From: JBBRHH01 sp038222915
GTDB taxonomy: Bacteria > Planctomycetota > Phycisphaerae > Tepidisphaerales > Tepidisphaeraceae
Assembly (NCBI GenBank): GCA_038222915.1
Contig: JBBRHH010000119.1
Location: forward strand, 1-12,690
DNA: 12,690 bases
Reading direction: 5' to 3'
A program made the translations under genes and the position numbers. Under the pieces are notes generated by a model. That model made no database searches, was not told where the DNA came from, and saw nothing but the letters and a program-made list of their open reading frames with translations. Each line of letters begins with the position of its first letter. Position 1 is the first letter of the stretch. This document shows positions 7,104-12,690 of the stretch, one piece after another.

Positions 7104-7592
7104 TTGTCCCCAACACTGTATCGCGTTGTACTAGACACCAACGTTCTGGTCCGCGCTCTCATCAATGTCGAATCGACGTCAGGTCGAATTCTTCAAGCAT
7201 GTGAGCGCAGAGTCATCATTCCTCTCCTGAGCAAACCGGTATTGATAGAGTATCGGGGGATTCTAAGCCTTAGCCAAATCGTTTCTCGTTATCCGCAACT
7301 GAACGCCAAGAGAGTGAAAGCTGCGCTGAATCGACTCAGTTATGTGGGGGACGTGTCAAAACGCATTAAAGAACGGTTTGATTTCCCGCGAGATCCCAAG
7401 GATGCGAAACTGATCGAACTTGCGATAGCGGGTCGCGCGACTCACATCATTTCCACAGACCGCGATTTGCTCGATCTCCCGAACGGACGAACCGACGCCG
7501 GCAAGGCATTCCGTCAGCGATTGCGCAACGTGGTGATTCTTGAGCCGATGGATTTCGTCCGTCGCCATATTGCCGAGCCTCACGTCAACTGA
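7104..7592 (+). CDS. PIN-domain toxin (COG1569-type putative toxin, VapC-like ribonuclease)
   Basis: A 162-residue PIN-domain protein, expected to be a magnesium-dependent endoribonuclease that cuts RNA when not held by its antitoxin. The start is TTG, preceded by GAAGG with 8 bases between; no ATG is available before the conserved first strand. The acidic catalytic set is complete: Asp11 in YRVVLDTNVLVRAL, Glu49 in SKPVLIEY, Asp99 in RDPKDAKLIELAI and Asp118 in HIISTDRDLL. The RDPKDA..L and ISTDRDLL blocks are characteristic of the 'putative toxin component, PIN family' group (TIGR00305/COG1569) rather than classical short VapC. The C-terminus (VVILEPMDFV) also fits. The gene converges on the downstream minus-strand gene with only 18 bases between the two stop codons, and no terminator is visible there. 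Confidence 0.92.
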   Translation: MSPTLYRVVLDTNVLVRALINVESTSGRILQACERRVIIPLLSKPVLIEYRGILSLSQIVSRYPQLNAKRVKAALNRLSYVGDVSKRIKERFDFPRDPKDAKLIELAIAGRATHIISTDRDLLDLPNGRTDAGKAFRQRLRNVVILEPMDFVRRHIAEPHVN

Positions 7593-7610
7593 AATCTCTC
7601 GTATCCGGCA

Positions 7611-8861
7611 TCACTTCTCCGGCTTAGCCGGATTCACAACCCAATCCCAGGTCGCCAACACCGTCCCGTCTTTCATCCGCAGCCCAAGTGCGTTCGTCGG
7701 GGAAATCCCATCCCGCCCGGTCGCACGCACCGCAATATTCTCCACGCCAATCGACTCAATCGGCATCACCTCGCCCGGATCGCTCACGCCATTCCCATTT
7801 CGATCAAACCAGACCGCCAAACCTTTAAGCTCCGCCCCGCTCAATTTCCCGTCGTGGTTGTCATCCAATGCTTCCATCGCCGAATATCCATCGCGCCAGA
7901 AGATCCACCAGGTCACGCTTCCAAAAAGCTGTTTCGCCGAGGTCACGACGCCAGTCGCCCTTGGATCCCACACCAGAATCCCGGTGTCGGGCTTGACCCA
8001 TGCCCAATCCTGGCCGCGCTGTGTTCCGTCCAGGTCAAACTTTACCGTCTTGTCCGGCGCGAGCAGGTCGTTCAAAACGGCCGCATGTTTCATCGTGAAA
8101 ATGATTGGCGTGATCGGCCCCTGCGGCTTGACGCTCAATGCCTTCAGGCCACCAGTCACCGCGCCCACCTTCTCTTTCAACTCCTTGTCCACGCCAGGCC
8201 GCTGTACGAGCGCCAGATACTGAGTCCCGGCCTCGAAGCTGATCAACGACGACATGCCCCGCACGGGCGCATGGGTCACTTTCAGGTCATCCGTAATCGC
8301 CATGTTGTAGGCGAGCAGATACTTCCGGATCGCCTGCGAGAGGTAAATGGGCTTCCAGTCCTTCACATCTCCGGCGGCGTTGTAGCCGGGCAATGGGGGC
8401 AAAGTCAGCCCACTGTCGAGCGCCGACTCCATCAGGCTGGCCATGCCCAGTTGAAACAGCGCATTGTCGGGCGCGCTTGTCGATGCCGTGCTGTAGCTGT
8501 CCAGCGCCGCCTTGAGATGGCCCAGCAACACCTTCTCTTCGACTTTGGAATCGGCGGCGGGCTGGTTGTTGAACATGGCCGGTATGTTCGGCAGCGGCTC
8601 GCCTTTGCCCTGGTAGATGCCGAGCTTCTCCGCCTTCAACGCAAAGGCGAGATGATGAACGCGGCCCAGCGTGTAATGGCCCTGAACATCATCCGGATGT
8701 TCCTTCACATACGCGCTCACGTTCTCGACGAGTCGATCCACCGGCTCATCCTGCGGCCGCATGAACTTCGCCATGGCCGGCGATGCGAACAGCAGGATTG
8801 CCGCCGCATACAGGAGCGTGCTCACCCAGTGCCGATGGTAACCTGCCGGATTTAATTCCAT
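7611..8861 (-). CDS. Exported helical-repeat protein with RTX-like C-terminal segment and two EF-hand loops
   Basis: A 416-residue protein of unknown function. Residues 1-31 look like a Sec signal peptide (TLLYAAAILLFASPAMA, cleavage after AMA). Residues about 40-240 are helical and TPR-like (EHPDDVQGHYTLGRVHHLAF; APDNALFQLGMASLMESAL). From about 268 the sequence changes to a segment resembling the calcium-binding part of RTX/VCBS-type proteins: FDLDG, then WVKPDTGILVWDPR, then QLFG. It ends in two textbook 12-residue EF-hand loops, 333-344 (D-x-N-x-D-G-K-x-S-x-x-E) and 353-364 (D-x-N-x-N-G-x-x-D-x-x-E). The loop at 299-310 before QLFG, usually acidic in this family, is degenerate. AGGAGG lies 6 bases before the ATG, and a promoter is present at 8897-8925. 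Calcium binding is a strong inference; the overall role is unknown. Confidence 0.85.
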   Translation of the reverse strand: MELNPAGYHRHWVSTLLYAAAILLFASPAMAKFMRPQDEPVDRLVENVSAYVKEHPDDVQGHYTLGRVHHLAFALKAEKLGIYQGKGEPLPNIPAMFNNQPAADSKVEEKVLLGHLKAALDSYSTASTSAPDNALFQLGMASLMESALDSGLTLPPLPGYNAAGDVKDWKPIYLSQAIRKYLLAYNMAITDDLKVTHAPVRGMSSLISFEAGTQYLALVQRPGVDKELKEKVGAVTGGLKALSVKPQGPITPIIFTMKHAAVLNDLLAPDKTVKFDLDGTQRGQDWAWVKPDTGILVWDPRATGVVTSAKQLFGSVTWWIFWRDGYSAMEALDDNHDGKLSGAELKGLAVWFDRNGNGVSDPGEVMPIESIGVENIAVRATGRDGISPTNALGLRMKDGTVLATWDWVVNPAKPEK

Positions 8862-8896
8862 TGAATGCCTCCTGTGCGGGGAAGAGGTGCTCGAAC

Positions 8897-8925
8897 ATTA
8901 TTCGACGTTCTCCCGATTTTCGCAA
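8897..8925 (-). promoter_or_regulatory. Promoter of the EF-hand protein gene
   Basis: On the minus strand TTGCGA (8920-8925) and AATAAT (8897-8902) are separated by exactly 17 bases. Transcription would begin near 8890, giving a leader of about 29 bases with the strong AGGAGG site. It faces the promoter at 8956 in the divergent intergenic region. Confidence 0.5.
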
Positions 8926-8936
8926 TCAAGGCGCAA

Positions 8937-8952
8937 GGCAGGTATGGCAGGT
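8937..8952 (+). repeat. Direct repeat GGCAGGT upstream of the CAP gene promoter
   Basis: GGCAGGT occurs at 8937-8943 and 8946-8952, nine bases apart, ending 3 bases before the -35 hexamer at 8956. Its place suggests a regulator binding site serving one or both divergent promoters, but two 7-base copies in GC-rich DNA could be chance. Confidence 0.3.
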
Positions 8953-8955
8953 TCC

Positions 8956-8985
8956 TTGACGCTCCGAGTCGCCAAGGCCTAAAAT
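8956..8985 (+). promoter_or_regulatory. Strong sigma70-like promoter of the MORN-CAP gene
   Basis: TTGACG (8956-8961) and TAAAAT (8980-8985) are separated by 18 bases, the best -35/-10 pair in the window. Transcription would start near 8992, leaving a leader of about 85 bases before the ATG at 9077. The leader includes a purine-rich GGCGGAGGAGAG stretch (9019-9030) too far from the start to be its ribosome binding site. Confidence 0.6.
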
Positions 8986-9076
8986 CGGTTGAGGTCAGGC
9001 AGAGGGAGCACTCCTTTTGGCGGAGGAGAGTTTGTCCGTTTCAAGCGACCACATTTGAATGCATTGGAGAAATACG

Positions 9077-10426
9077 ATGAGGCTCTTTCGCCTGTTGGCG
9101 ATTTTCGTTCTGATAATGTGCGGCCCGGCGGCGTTTGCCGAATTGCCGCCCACCACCGCAAAAAACTCCACTACTGGCGTGGAAGAGGAAAAATACGAAA
9201 ACGGCCAGACCAAATCGCACTACGCCCTGAATCCGGCCGGCCTTCGCTCGGGCCCTTACACACTTTTTTCAGACGACGGCAAACGCACGGAGCGCGGCAG
9301 CTACAAGAATGGCGAGCTCGACGGACAGCGGCAAACGTTCTATCCCAACACCCGCGTCAAGCTTCAGGAGAACTACAAGAAGGGTGCCATCGACGGGCCG
9401 GTCACCGAATTGGACGAAAAGGGAACGTCGGTGCGGGCCGCGGAGTTCAAGGCCGGCATTCCTGTGAGCGATCGTACGACAATCGACGGCATCGTCGTCT
9501 ATCCGAGATCGATCGCGATGATTCAAAATGAGTTGGCTCGCATCGGCAAGCTGAAAATCGAAACCGTTGCCGCGTCGGCACCCATCCCTCCTCACGCGGG
9601 CGGAAACACATCGCAGGAAGACCGCGAGGATGCCGTACGCCGGCTCATGGAATATCGATATCTCTGCAACGTACCCTATGAGCCGCTGGTGCTCGACCCG
9701 CTCTATTGTGCTCACGATGAGGCCGCGAGCGCGATCTGTGCCGAGCTCGGCCACCTCACGCACGAGCCGGAGAATCCGGGCTGGCCGGTGGATCGATTCA
9801 AGTTCGCGGCCGAGGGCAGCAGCCACAGCAATATTTACATGGCGGGCGGCAAGAAGGAGACGCCCCAATGCGTGAACAGCATCAACGCCTACATGAATGA
9901 TTCCGACCCGGGCAACGTCGACCGCGTCGGCCATCGGCGCTGGTGCCTCAACCCATACATGGGGAAGGTCGGCATCGCGAGCTTTCAAAACTATTCGGCC
10001 ATGTGGTCCTTCGATGCTTCGCGCAAGCAGATCCCCGATTATGACTTCATCGCCTACCCGGCGCCGGGATATTTTCCGTCCCCCTACTTTCGTGCCAGCT
10101 ATGCCTGGAGCATCTCAATTAATCCAACGAAGTACGCTCCGCCCGCAACCACAAATGTGAAAATAGCTGTCACACCTGTGAAGGTCGACGTCGCTCAGAA
10201 CAAGGTCAACCCGTCCGCCAAGCCGCTTGAACTGAATTCGACGAAGGTAAACGCGACCAGTTATGGGATCGGTAACTGCATCATTTTCCGGCCCGTTGGA
10301 ATTACGATCGATCCAGGCACAACCTATCTCGTTGAAATCACTGGCCTGCAAACCAGAGACAGAAAAACCGCCGTCATCAAATACGTGGTTGAATTCTTCG
10401 TCCCCGAACTCCCGGCCAAGCCGTAA
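9077..10426 (+). CDS. Exported MORN-repeat and CAP-domain protein
   Basis: I choose the ATG at 9077 over 9059: GGAG lies 7 bases upstream and the product then opens directly with a signal peptide (MRLFRLLAIFVLIMCGPAAFA, 21 residues, quoted as the span 1-21). The 449-residue protein continues with about three MORN/YwqK-type repeats at 38-127 (YENGQTKSHYA, YKNGELDGQRQTFY, YKKGAIDGPVTELD). A CAP (SCP/PR1-like) domain follows at about 183-305, with LTHEPENPGW, NIYMAGG, INAYMNDSDPGNVDRVGHRR and WCLNPYMGKVGIAS. His286 in GHRRW is the conserved CAP histidine. The last 100 residues form a beta-rich domain ending in TTYLVEITGL and YVVEFF, as is usual behind secreted CAP domains. Bacterial CAP proteins are secreted and mostly uncharacterised. 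MORN plus CAP in one chain is unusual as far as I recall. Confidence 0.88.
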   Translation: MRLFRLLAIFVLIMCGPAAFAELPPTTAKNSTTGVEEEKYENGQTKSHYALNPAGLRSGPYTLFSDDGKRTERGSYKNGELDGQRQTFYPNTRVKLQENYKKGAIDGPVTELDEKGTSVRAAEFKAGIPVSDRTTIDGIVVYPRSIAMIQNELARIGKLKIETVAASAPIPPHAGGNTSQEDREDAVRRLMEYRYLCNVPYEPLVLDPLYCAHDEAASAICAELGHLTHEPENPGWPVDRFKFAAEGSSHSNIYMAGGKKETPQCVNSINAYMNDSDPGNVDRVGHRRWCLNPYMGKVGIASFQNYSAMWSFDASRKQIPDYDFIAYPAPGYFPSPYFRASYAWSISINPTKYAPPATTNVKIAVTPVKVDVAQNKVNPSAKPLELNSTKVNATSYGIGNCIIFRPVGITIDPGTTYLVEITGLQTRDRKTAVIKYVVEFFVPELPAKP

Positions 10427-10456
10427 CGCGCTGGGTGTCAAATGATGCGGGGTTGA

Positions 10457-10462
10457 TAGAAT
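10457..10462 (+). promoter_or_regulatory. -10 element 7 bases before the ATG of the esterase gene
   Basis: TAGAAT is followed by TCCCAGC and then ATG at 10470, exactly the spacing seen at 1758-1771. No Shine-Dalgarno is present. TGTCAA (10436-10441), 15 bases upstream, is the only -35-like hexamer. This suggests an independent, probably leaderless transcript rather than read-through from the CAP gene alone. Confidence 0.45.
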
Positions 10463-10469
10463 TCCCAGC

Positions 10470-11738
10470 ATGACATTTCAGCGAATCTTCGCACTCGGCT
10501 TGCTTCTCGCTATTTCAAGCACCTTATTGGCCGCCCCGCCTGGAAGCATTACCGACGAATCGAAAGTTCCCCCCTACACGCTTCCCGATCCCCTCGTTTG
10601 CCAGGATGGGACGCGCGTCACCGATGCGAAAGTCTGGCGCGAAAAACGCCGGCCTGAGTTATTGCATCTGTTCGAAAATGAGATGTACGGCAAGACACTC
10701 GTCGGCAAGCCGGCCGATCTGAAATTCGTCGTTCGCGAGGAAAAGAAGGATGCGCGAGGCGGCAAGGCTACACGTCTCCGCGTCGGCGTGCTCTTTGAAG
10801 GAAAAGAGGAGGGCCGGCAGATGGAAATGCTGGTCTATATCCCCAACGATGCGAAGGGGCCGGTTCCCGTCCTGTTCGGCCTCAGCTTCGATGGCAACTT
10901 CACCACGACCGACGAAACCGACATTCCCGTGCCAACCCACTGGGTCAACGGCCTGTTCGAATACAAAACAAAAGACCACGTTGCGAGTGAAGCCGGGCGC
11001 GGCATTCATCAGTCACTCTGGCAATACGATCTGGCTCTCTCGCACGGTTACGCCGTCGCGACCGCCGGTTATGGAGAAGTCGAGCCCGACGCCGACGGCC
11101 ACTGGAAAGATGGCCCGCGCGGCCTCGCCAAAGAACCAGGCCCCGGCGACTGGGGACAGATCGGTGCATGGGCCTGGGCCTACAGCCGCGCTGCCGATTA
11201 CTTCGAAACCAACCCGCGCATCGACGCCAAACGCATCGGCATCCACGGCTTCAGCCGCGTGGGCAAGGCCGCGGTCTGGGCGGGTGCGCAGGATGAACGA
11301 TTCGCCATGGTCGTCTCTCTCGAATCCGGCGGCGGCGGCATCGCGCTCAGCAAACGCACCTTCGGCGAAACCGTCGAAAACCTCAGCCATATCATTCGCT
11401 GGTTCTGCCCCAACTTCGCAAAATATGCCGGAAAGGAAGCAACCCTTCCCATGGATCAGCACGAACTGGCCGCGTTGATCGCACCGAGGCCACTCCTCAT
11501 CAACAGCGCCGCGGAGGATCTTTGGTCCGACCCCAAGGGAGAATTTCTATCGGGCCTGAATGCGACGCCGGTCTATCGCCTGCTCGGCGCCGACGGCATG
11601 GCCATCAAGGAATGGCCCGGCACGACAAAGCTGGTCGACGGAACCATCGGTTACTTTATGCGTCCGGGCCCGCACAACGTTACCCTCGAAGACTGGCAGG
11701 CGATGATCGAATTTGCGGACAAGCATCTGCGGAAATAA
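10470..11738 (+). CDS. Exported alpha/beta hydrolase, CE15-like (glucuronoyl esterase type)
   Basis: A 422-residue secreted esterase. A Sec signal peptide covers residues 1-22 (FALGLLLAISSTLLAAPPG). The body has the carbohydrate-esterase family 15 pattern: ENEMYGKT early, DWGQIGAWAWAYSRAADYF (228-245), the nucleophile motif HGFSRVGKAAVWAG with Ser262, SLESGGGG with Glu285, the MDQHELAALIAPRPLLI block (328-344), and a C-terminal PGPHNVTLEDW with His402. Ser262, Glu285 or a later acidic residue, and His402 are the likely catalytic set. CE15 enzymes cut the ester between glucuronoyl side groups of xylan and lignin; some bacterial members prefer other esters, so the substrate is inferred. The nucleophile motif has Phe where fungal enzymes have Cys (GCSR), as also happens in bacterial relatives. 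Acetylxylan esterase-like families are the main alternative. Confidence 0.88.
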   Translation: MTFQRIFALGLLLAISSTLLAAPPGSITDESKVPPYTLPDPLVCQDGTRVTDAKVWREKRRPELLHLFENEMYGKTLVGKPADLKFVVREEKKDARGGKATRLRVGVLFEGKEEGRQMEMLVYIPNDAKGPVPVLFGLSFDGNFTTTDETDIPVPTHWVNGLFEYKTKDHVASEAGRGIHQSLWQYDLALSHGYAVATAGYGEVEPDADGHWKDGPRGLAKEPGPGDWGQIGAWAWAYSRAADYFETNPRIDAKRIGIHGFSRVGKAAVWAGAQDERFAMVVSLESGGGGIALSKRTFGETVENLSHIIRWFCPNFAKYAGKEATLPMDQHELAALIAPRPLLINSAAEDLWSDPKGEFLSGLNATPVYRLLGADGMAIKEWPGTTKLVDGTIGYFMRPGPHNVTLEDWQAMIEFADKHLRK

Positions 11739-11882
11739 TGCCATCGCGGCACCGTTCTTGTCGTGTCTTGTCCACCGCCAACGCTTCTACATGAGTTCTC
11801 GCATAGGACATGTCCGGGTCGTATGCAGGCAGGTCCAAGGTTGTGACAATCGTCTGGTCCATCGCGTATCGAGTGACATTCC

Positions 11883-12551
11883 ATGAGTGATACCAAATTG
11901 CCCGAGCCTGTCGTGGAAAGTGGGGTCCTGCCCGTCGCGCCGCCTGTGCCGGTAAAGGCCGCACCACATCGCGCTTCCAGGAAACGACTGCTACTGATTG
12001 GCGTTGCCTTCGTTCTACTACTCCTGCTGATTGTCGGGATCCCATGGCTGATTGAGGTCTTCACCACCGTCTCCACCGACGACGCCTACGTGAACGGCCA
12101 CGTCACCTTCGTAGCCCCGCGCGTCGCCGGCCAAGTTTCCCGTGTTTTTGTCGACGACAACAATCGCGTTCACAAGGGCGATCTGCTGCTCCAACTGGAT
12201 AAAGAGCCGTATCAGGTCCAGGTCAATATCGCGCTGGCCGGCGTGGCATCCGCGCAGGCCGATTTTGAAACCGCCCAGGCCGAAGCACGTGGCACGATTG
12301 GCCAGGTCCGGAGCCTCCGTTTCACGCTGCAACGTGCCATTGAAGACGTCGACAACCAGATCAGTCTTCTGCGATCGAAGGCCGCGGCGTTGGCGTCTCA
12401 AAAGGCGCTGCTCGACAAGGCGCAGGCCGACTACGACCGCGTTGTGCCGCTGATCAAATCTGGATCGATCTCGCAGGAAGAATTCGATCACCGCAAGCAA
12501 CTCGCCCTTTCCGCCCAGGCACAATACGAAGGAGCGTTGCAGGACACTTAG
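11883..12551 (+). CDS. EmrA/HlyD-type membrane fusion protein, truncated by an insertion sequence
   Basis: The product resembles the periplasmic adaptor of a drug-efflux or secretion pump. A Pro-rich cytoplasmic N-terminus (1-33) precedes one membrane helix (35-57). Next comes STDDAYVNGHVTFVAPRVAG (64-83), the EmrA-type start of the lipoyl/barrel-sandwich half, with VFVDDNNRVHKGDLLLQLD. A coiled-coil hairpin begins at about 115 and includes YDRVVPLIKSGSISQEEFDH. The frame stops at residue 222, inside the second arm of the hairpin; family members usually run to about 350-400 residues, so the second lipoyl half and the beta-barrel are missing. The DNA after the break reads as a transposase on the other strand. 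The product is probably non-functional. No strong ribosome binding site is seen; a GTGACA / TATCGA pair (11849-11854, 11867-11878 region) is a weak promoter candidate. Confidence 0.85.
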   Translation: MSDTKLPEPVVESGVLPVAPPVPVKAAPHRASRKRLLLIGVAFVLLLLLIVGIPWLIEVFTTVSTDDAYVNGHVTFVAPRVAGQVSRVFVDDNNRVHKGDLLLQLDKEPYQVQVNIALAGVASAQADFETAQAEARGTIGQVRSLRFTLQRAIEDVDNQISLLRSKAAALASQKALLDKAQADYDRVVPLIKSGSISQEEFDHRKQLALSAQAQYEGALQDT

Positions 12552-12690
12552 GCGGCGCGCAGAAATAACCTATCCAATTGGCTTGTTTGGTCGAATGGAA
12601 TAATTCACCATGGAAGTCGGCTCTGGTGATTTGGACGGCATTTAACGCTTTGTCGCTGACCTTGATTCCGCTCTCGTATCGGTCGGTATC
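12545..12690 (-). mobile_element. Right-edge fragment of an ISAzo13-like (Rhodopirellula-type) insertion sequence
   Basis: The homology to membrane fusion proteins ends around 12540-12548 and a transposase tail begins on the minus strand after a short non-coding end (stop at 12570). The IS terminus must lie in between, but its inverted repeat cannot be confirmed because the other end lies outside the window. The boundary is therefore approximate. Confidence 0.6.
12570..12690 (-). pseudogene. C-terminal end of an ISAzo13-family transposase, frameshifted
   Basis: Read on the minus strand from the right edge, the frame gives DRYESGIKVSD, then ALNAVQITRADFHG. This matches my memory of the C-terminus of Rhodopirellula-type DDE transposases, where DxFHGEWNYxIxP is the usual ending. 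Directly after FHG the match moves to another frame: NYSIRPNKPIG and a TAG stop at 12570-12572. Restoring the expected Glu-Trp would need five more bases near 12606, so a 5-base deletion is the simplest explanation. Staying in the first frame gives a tail unlike the family that runs on through the IS end. The bulk of the gene lies outside the window. Confidence 0.6.

Noticed and set aside
7618..7630. Palindrome CCGGCTTAGCCGG between convergent genes as a terminator
   Set aside because: It lies inside the coding end of the EF-hand protein, its loop would be too small for the full stem, and no T-tract follows.
7854..8855. 333-residue plus-strand frame opposite the EF-hand protein gene
   Set aside because: The minus-strand gene has a signal peptide, EF-hand loops, a ribosome binding site and a promoter; the plus frame has none of these and is His/Arg/Gln-rich shadow.
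9059..9076. Upstream ATG of the MORN-CAP gene
   Set aside because: It places six extra polar residues before an otherwise standard signal peptide, and the only ribosome binding site (GGAG 9066-9069) fits the ATG at 9077.
11791..11886. 31-codon plus-strand frame whose stop overlaps the start of the membrane fusion protein gene (ATGA)
   Set aside because: No ribosome binding site, no recognisable features and short length; the overlap is probably chance, though a leader peptide cannot be excluded.

Overview
The window looks like a chromosomal segment of a planctomycete. Three things point there. A secreted DUF1549/DUF1553 cytochrome-type protein is paired with a Tat-exported DUF1501 protein, a pairing typical of Planctomycetota and some Verrucomicrobiota. 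The right edge carries the end of a Rhodopirellula-type (ISAzo13-like) transposase. GC content is high and many products are exported. A phycisphaera-like lineage is possible but cannot be settled from the sequence alone.

Left part (1-3045): the C-terminal part of a large low-complexity protein, entering from the left edge, is followed through a TAATG stop/start overlap by a small unknown gene. A short intergenic repeat lies between that gene and a convergent Bcp/AhpE-type peroxiredoxin. A compact divergent promoter region then leads to a two-gene operon of a small DUF2103-like protein and a Sua5-type threonylcarbamoyl-AMP synthase (tRNA t6A modification).

Middle (3046-6758): the DUF1549/DUF1553 and DUF1501 genes overlap by one base. 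The first has a Sec signal and two CxxCH motifs, the second a twin-arginine signal. Next come a small ribbon-helix-helix-like antitoxin and a PIN-domain toxin (6790-7592).

Right part (7611-11738): three more predicted exported proteins. On the minus strand is a helical-repeat protein whose C-terminal part resembles the calcium-binding segment of RTX/VCBS-type proteins, with two textbook EF-hand loops. Divergent from it, behind a very good sigma70-like promoter, is a MORN-repeat plus CAP-domain protein, followed by a CE15-like (glucuronoyl esterase-type) alpha/beta hydrolase. Five of the proteins between 3106 and 11738 therefore look exported, suggesting extracytoplasmic and possibly polysaccharide-related functions; no single pathway can be proven.

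Right edge (11883-12690): an EmrA/HlyD-type membrane fusion protein is cut off inside its coiled-coil hairpin. Right after the break begins the 3' end of an opposite-strand insertion-sequence transposase, itself apparently frameshifted near its C-terminus. The efflux adaptor gene was probably inactivated by an IS that is now decaying.

Two genes (1771, 10470) have a near-consensus -10 hexamer exactly 7 bases before the ATG and no Shine-Dalgarno, which suggests leaderless transcripts. No rRNA, tRNA, CRISPR array or convincing rho-independent terminator was seen, and no gene-free stretch exceeds 300 bases.
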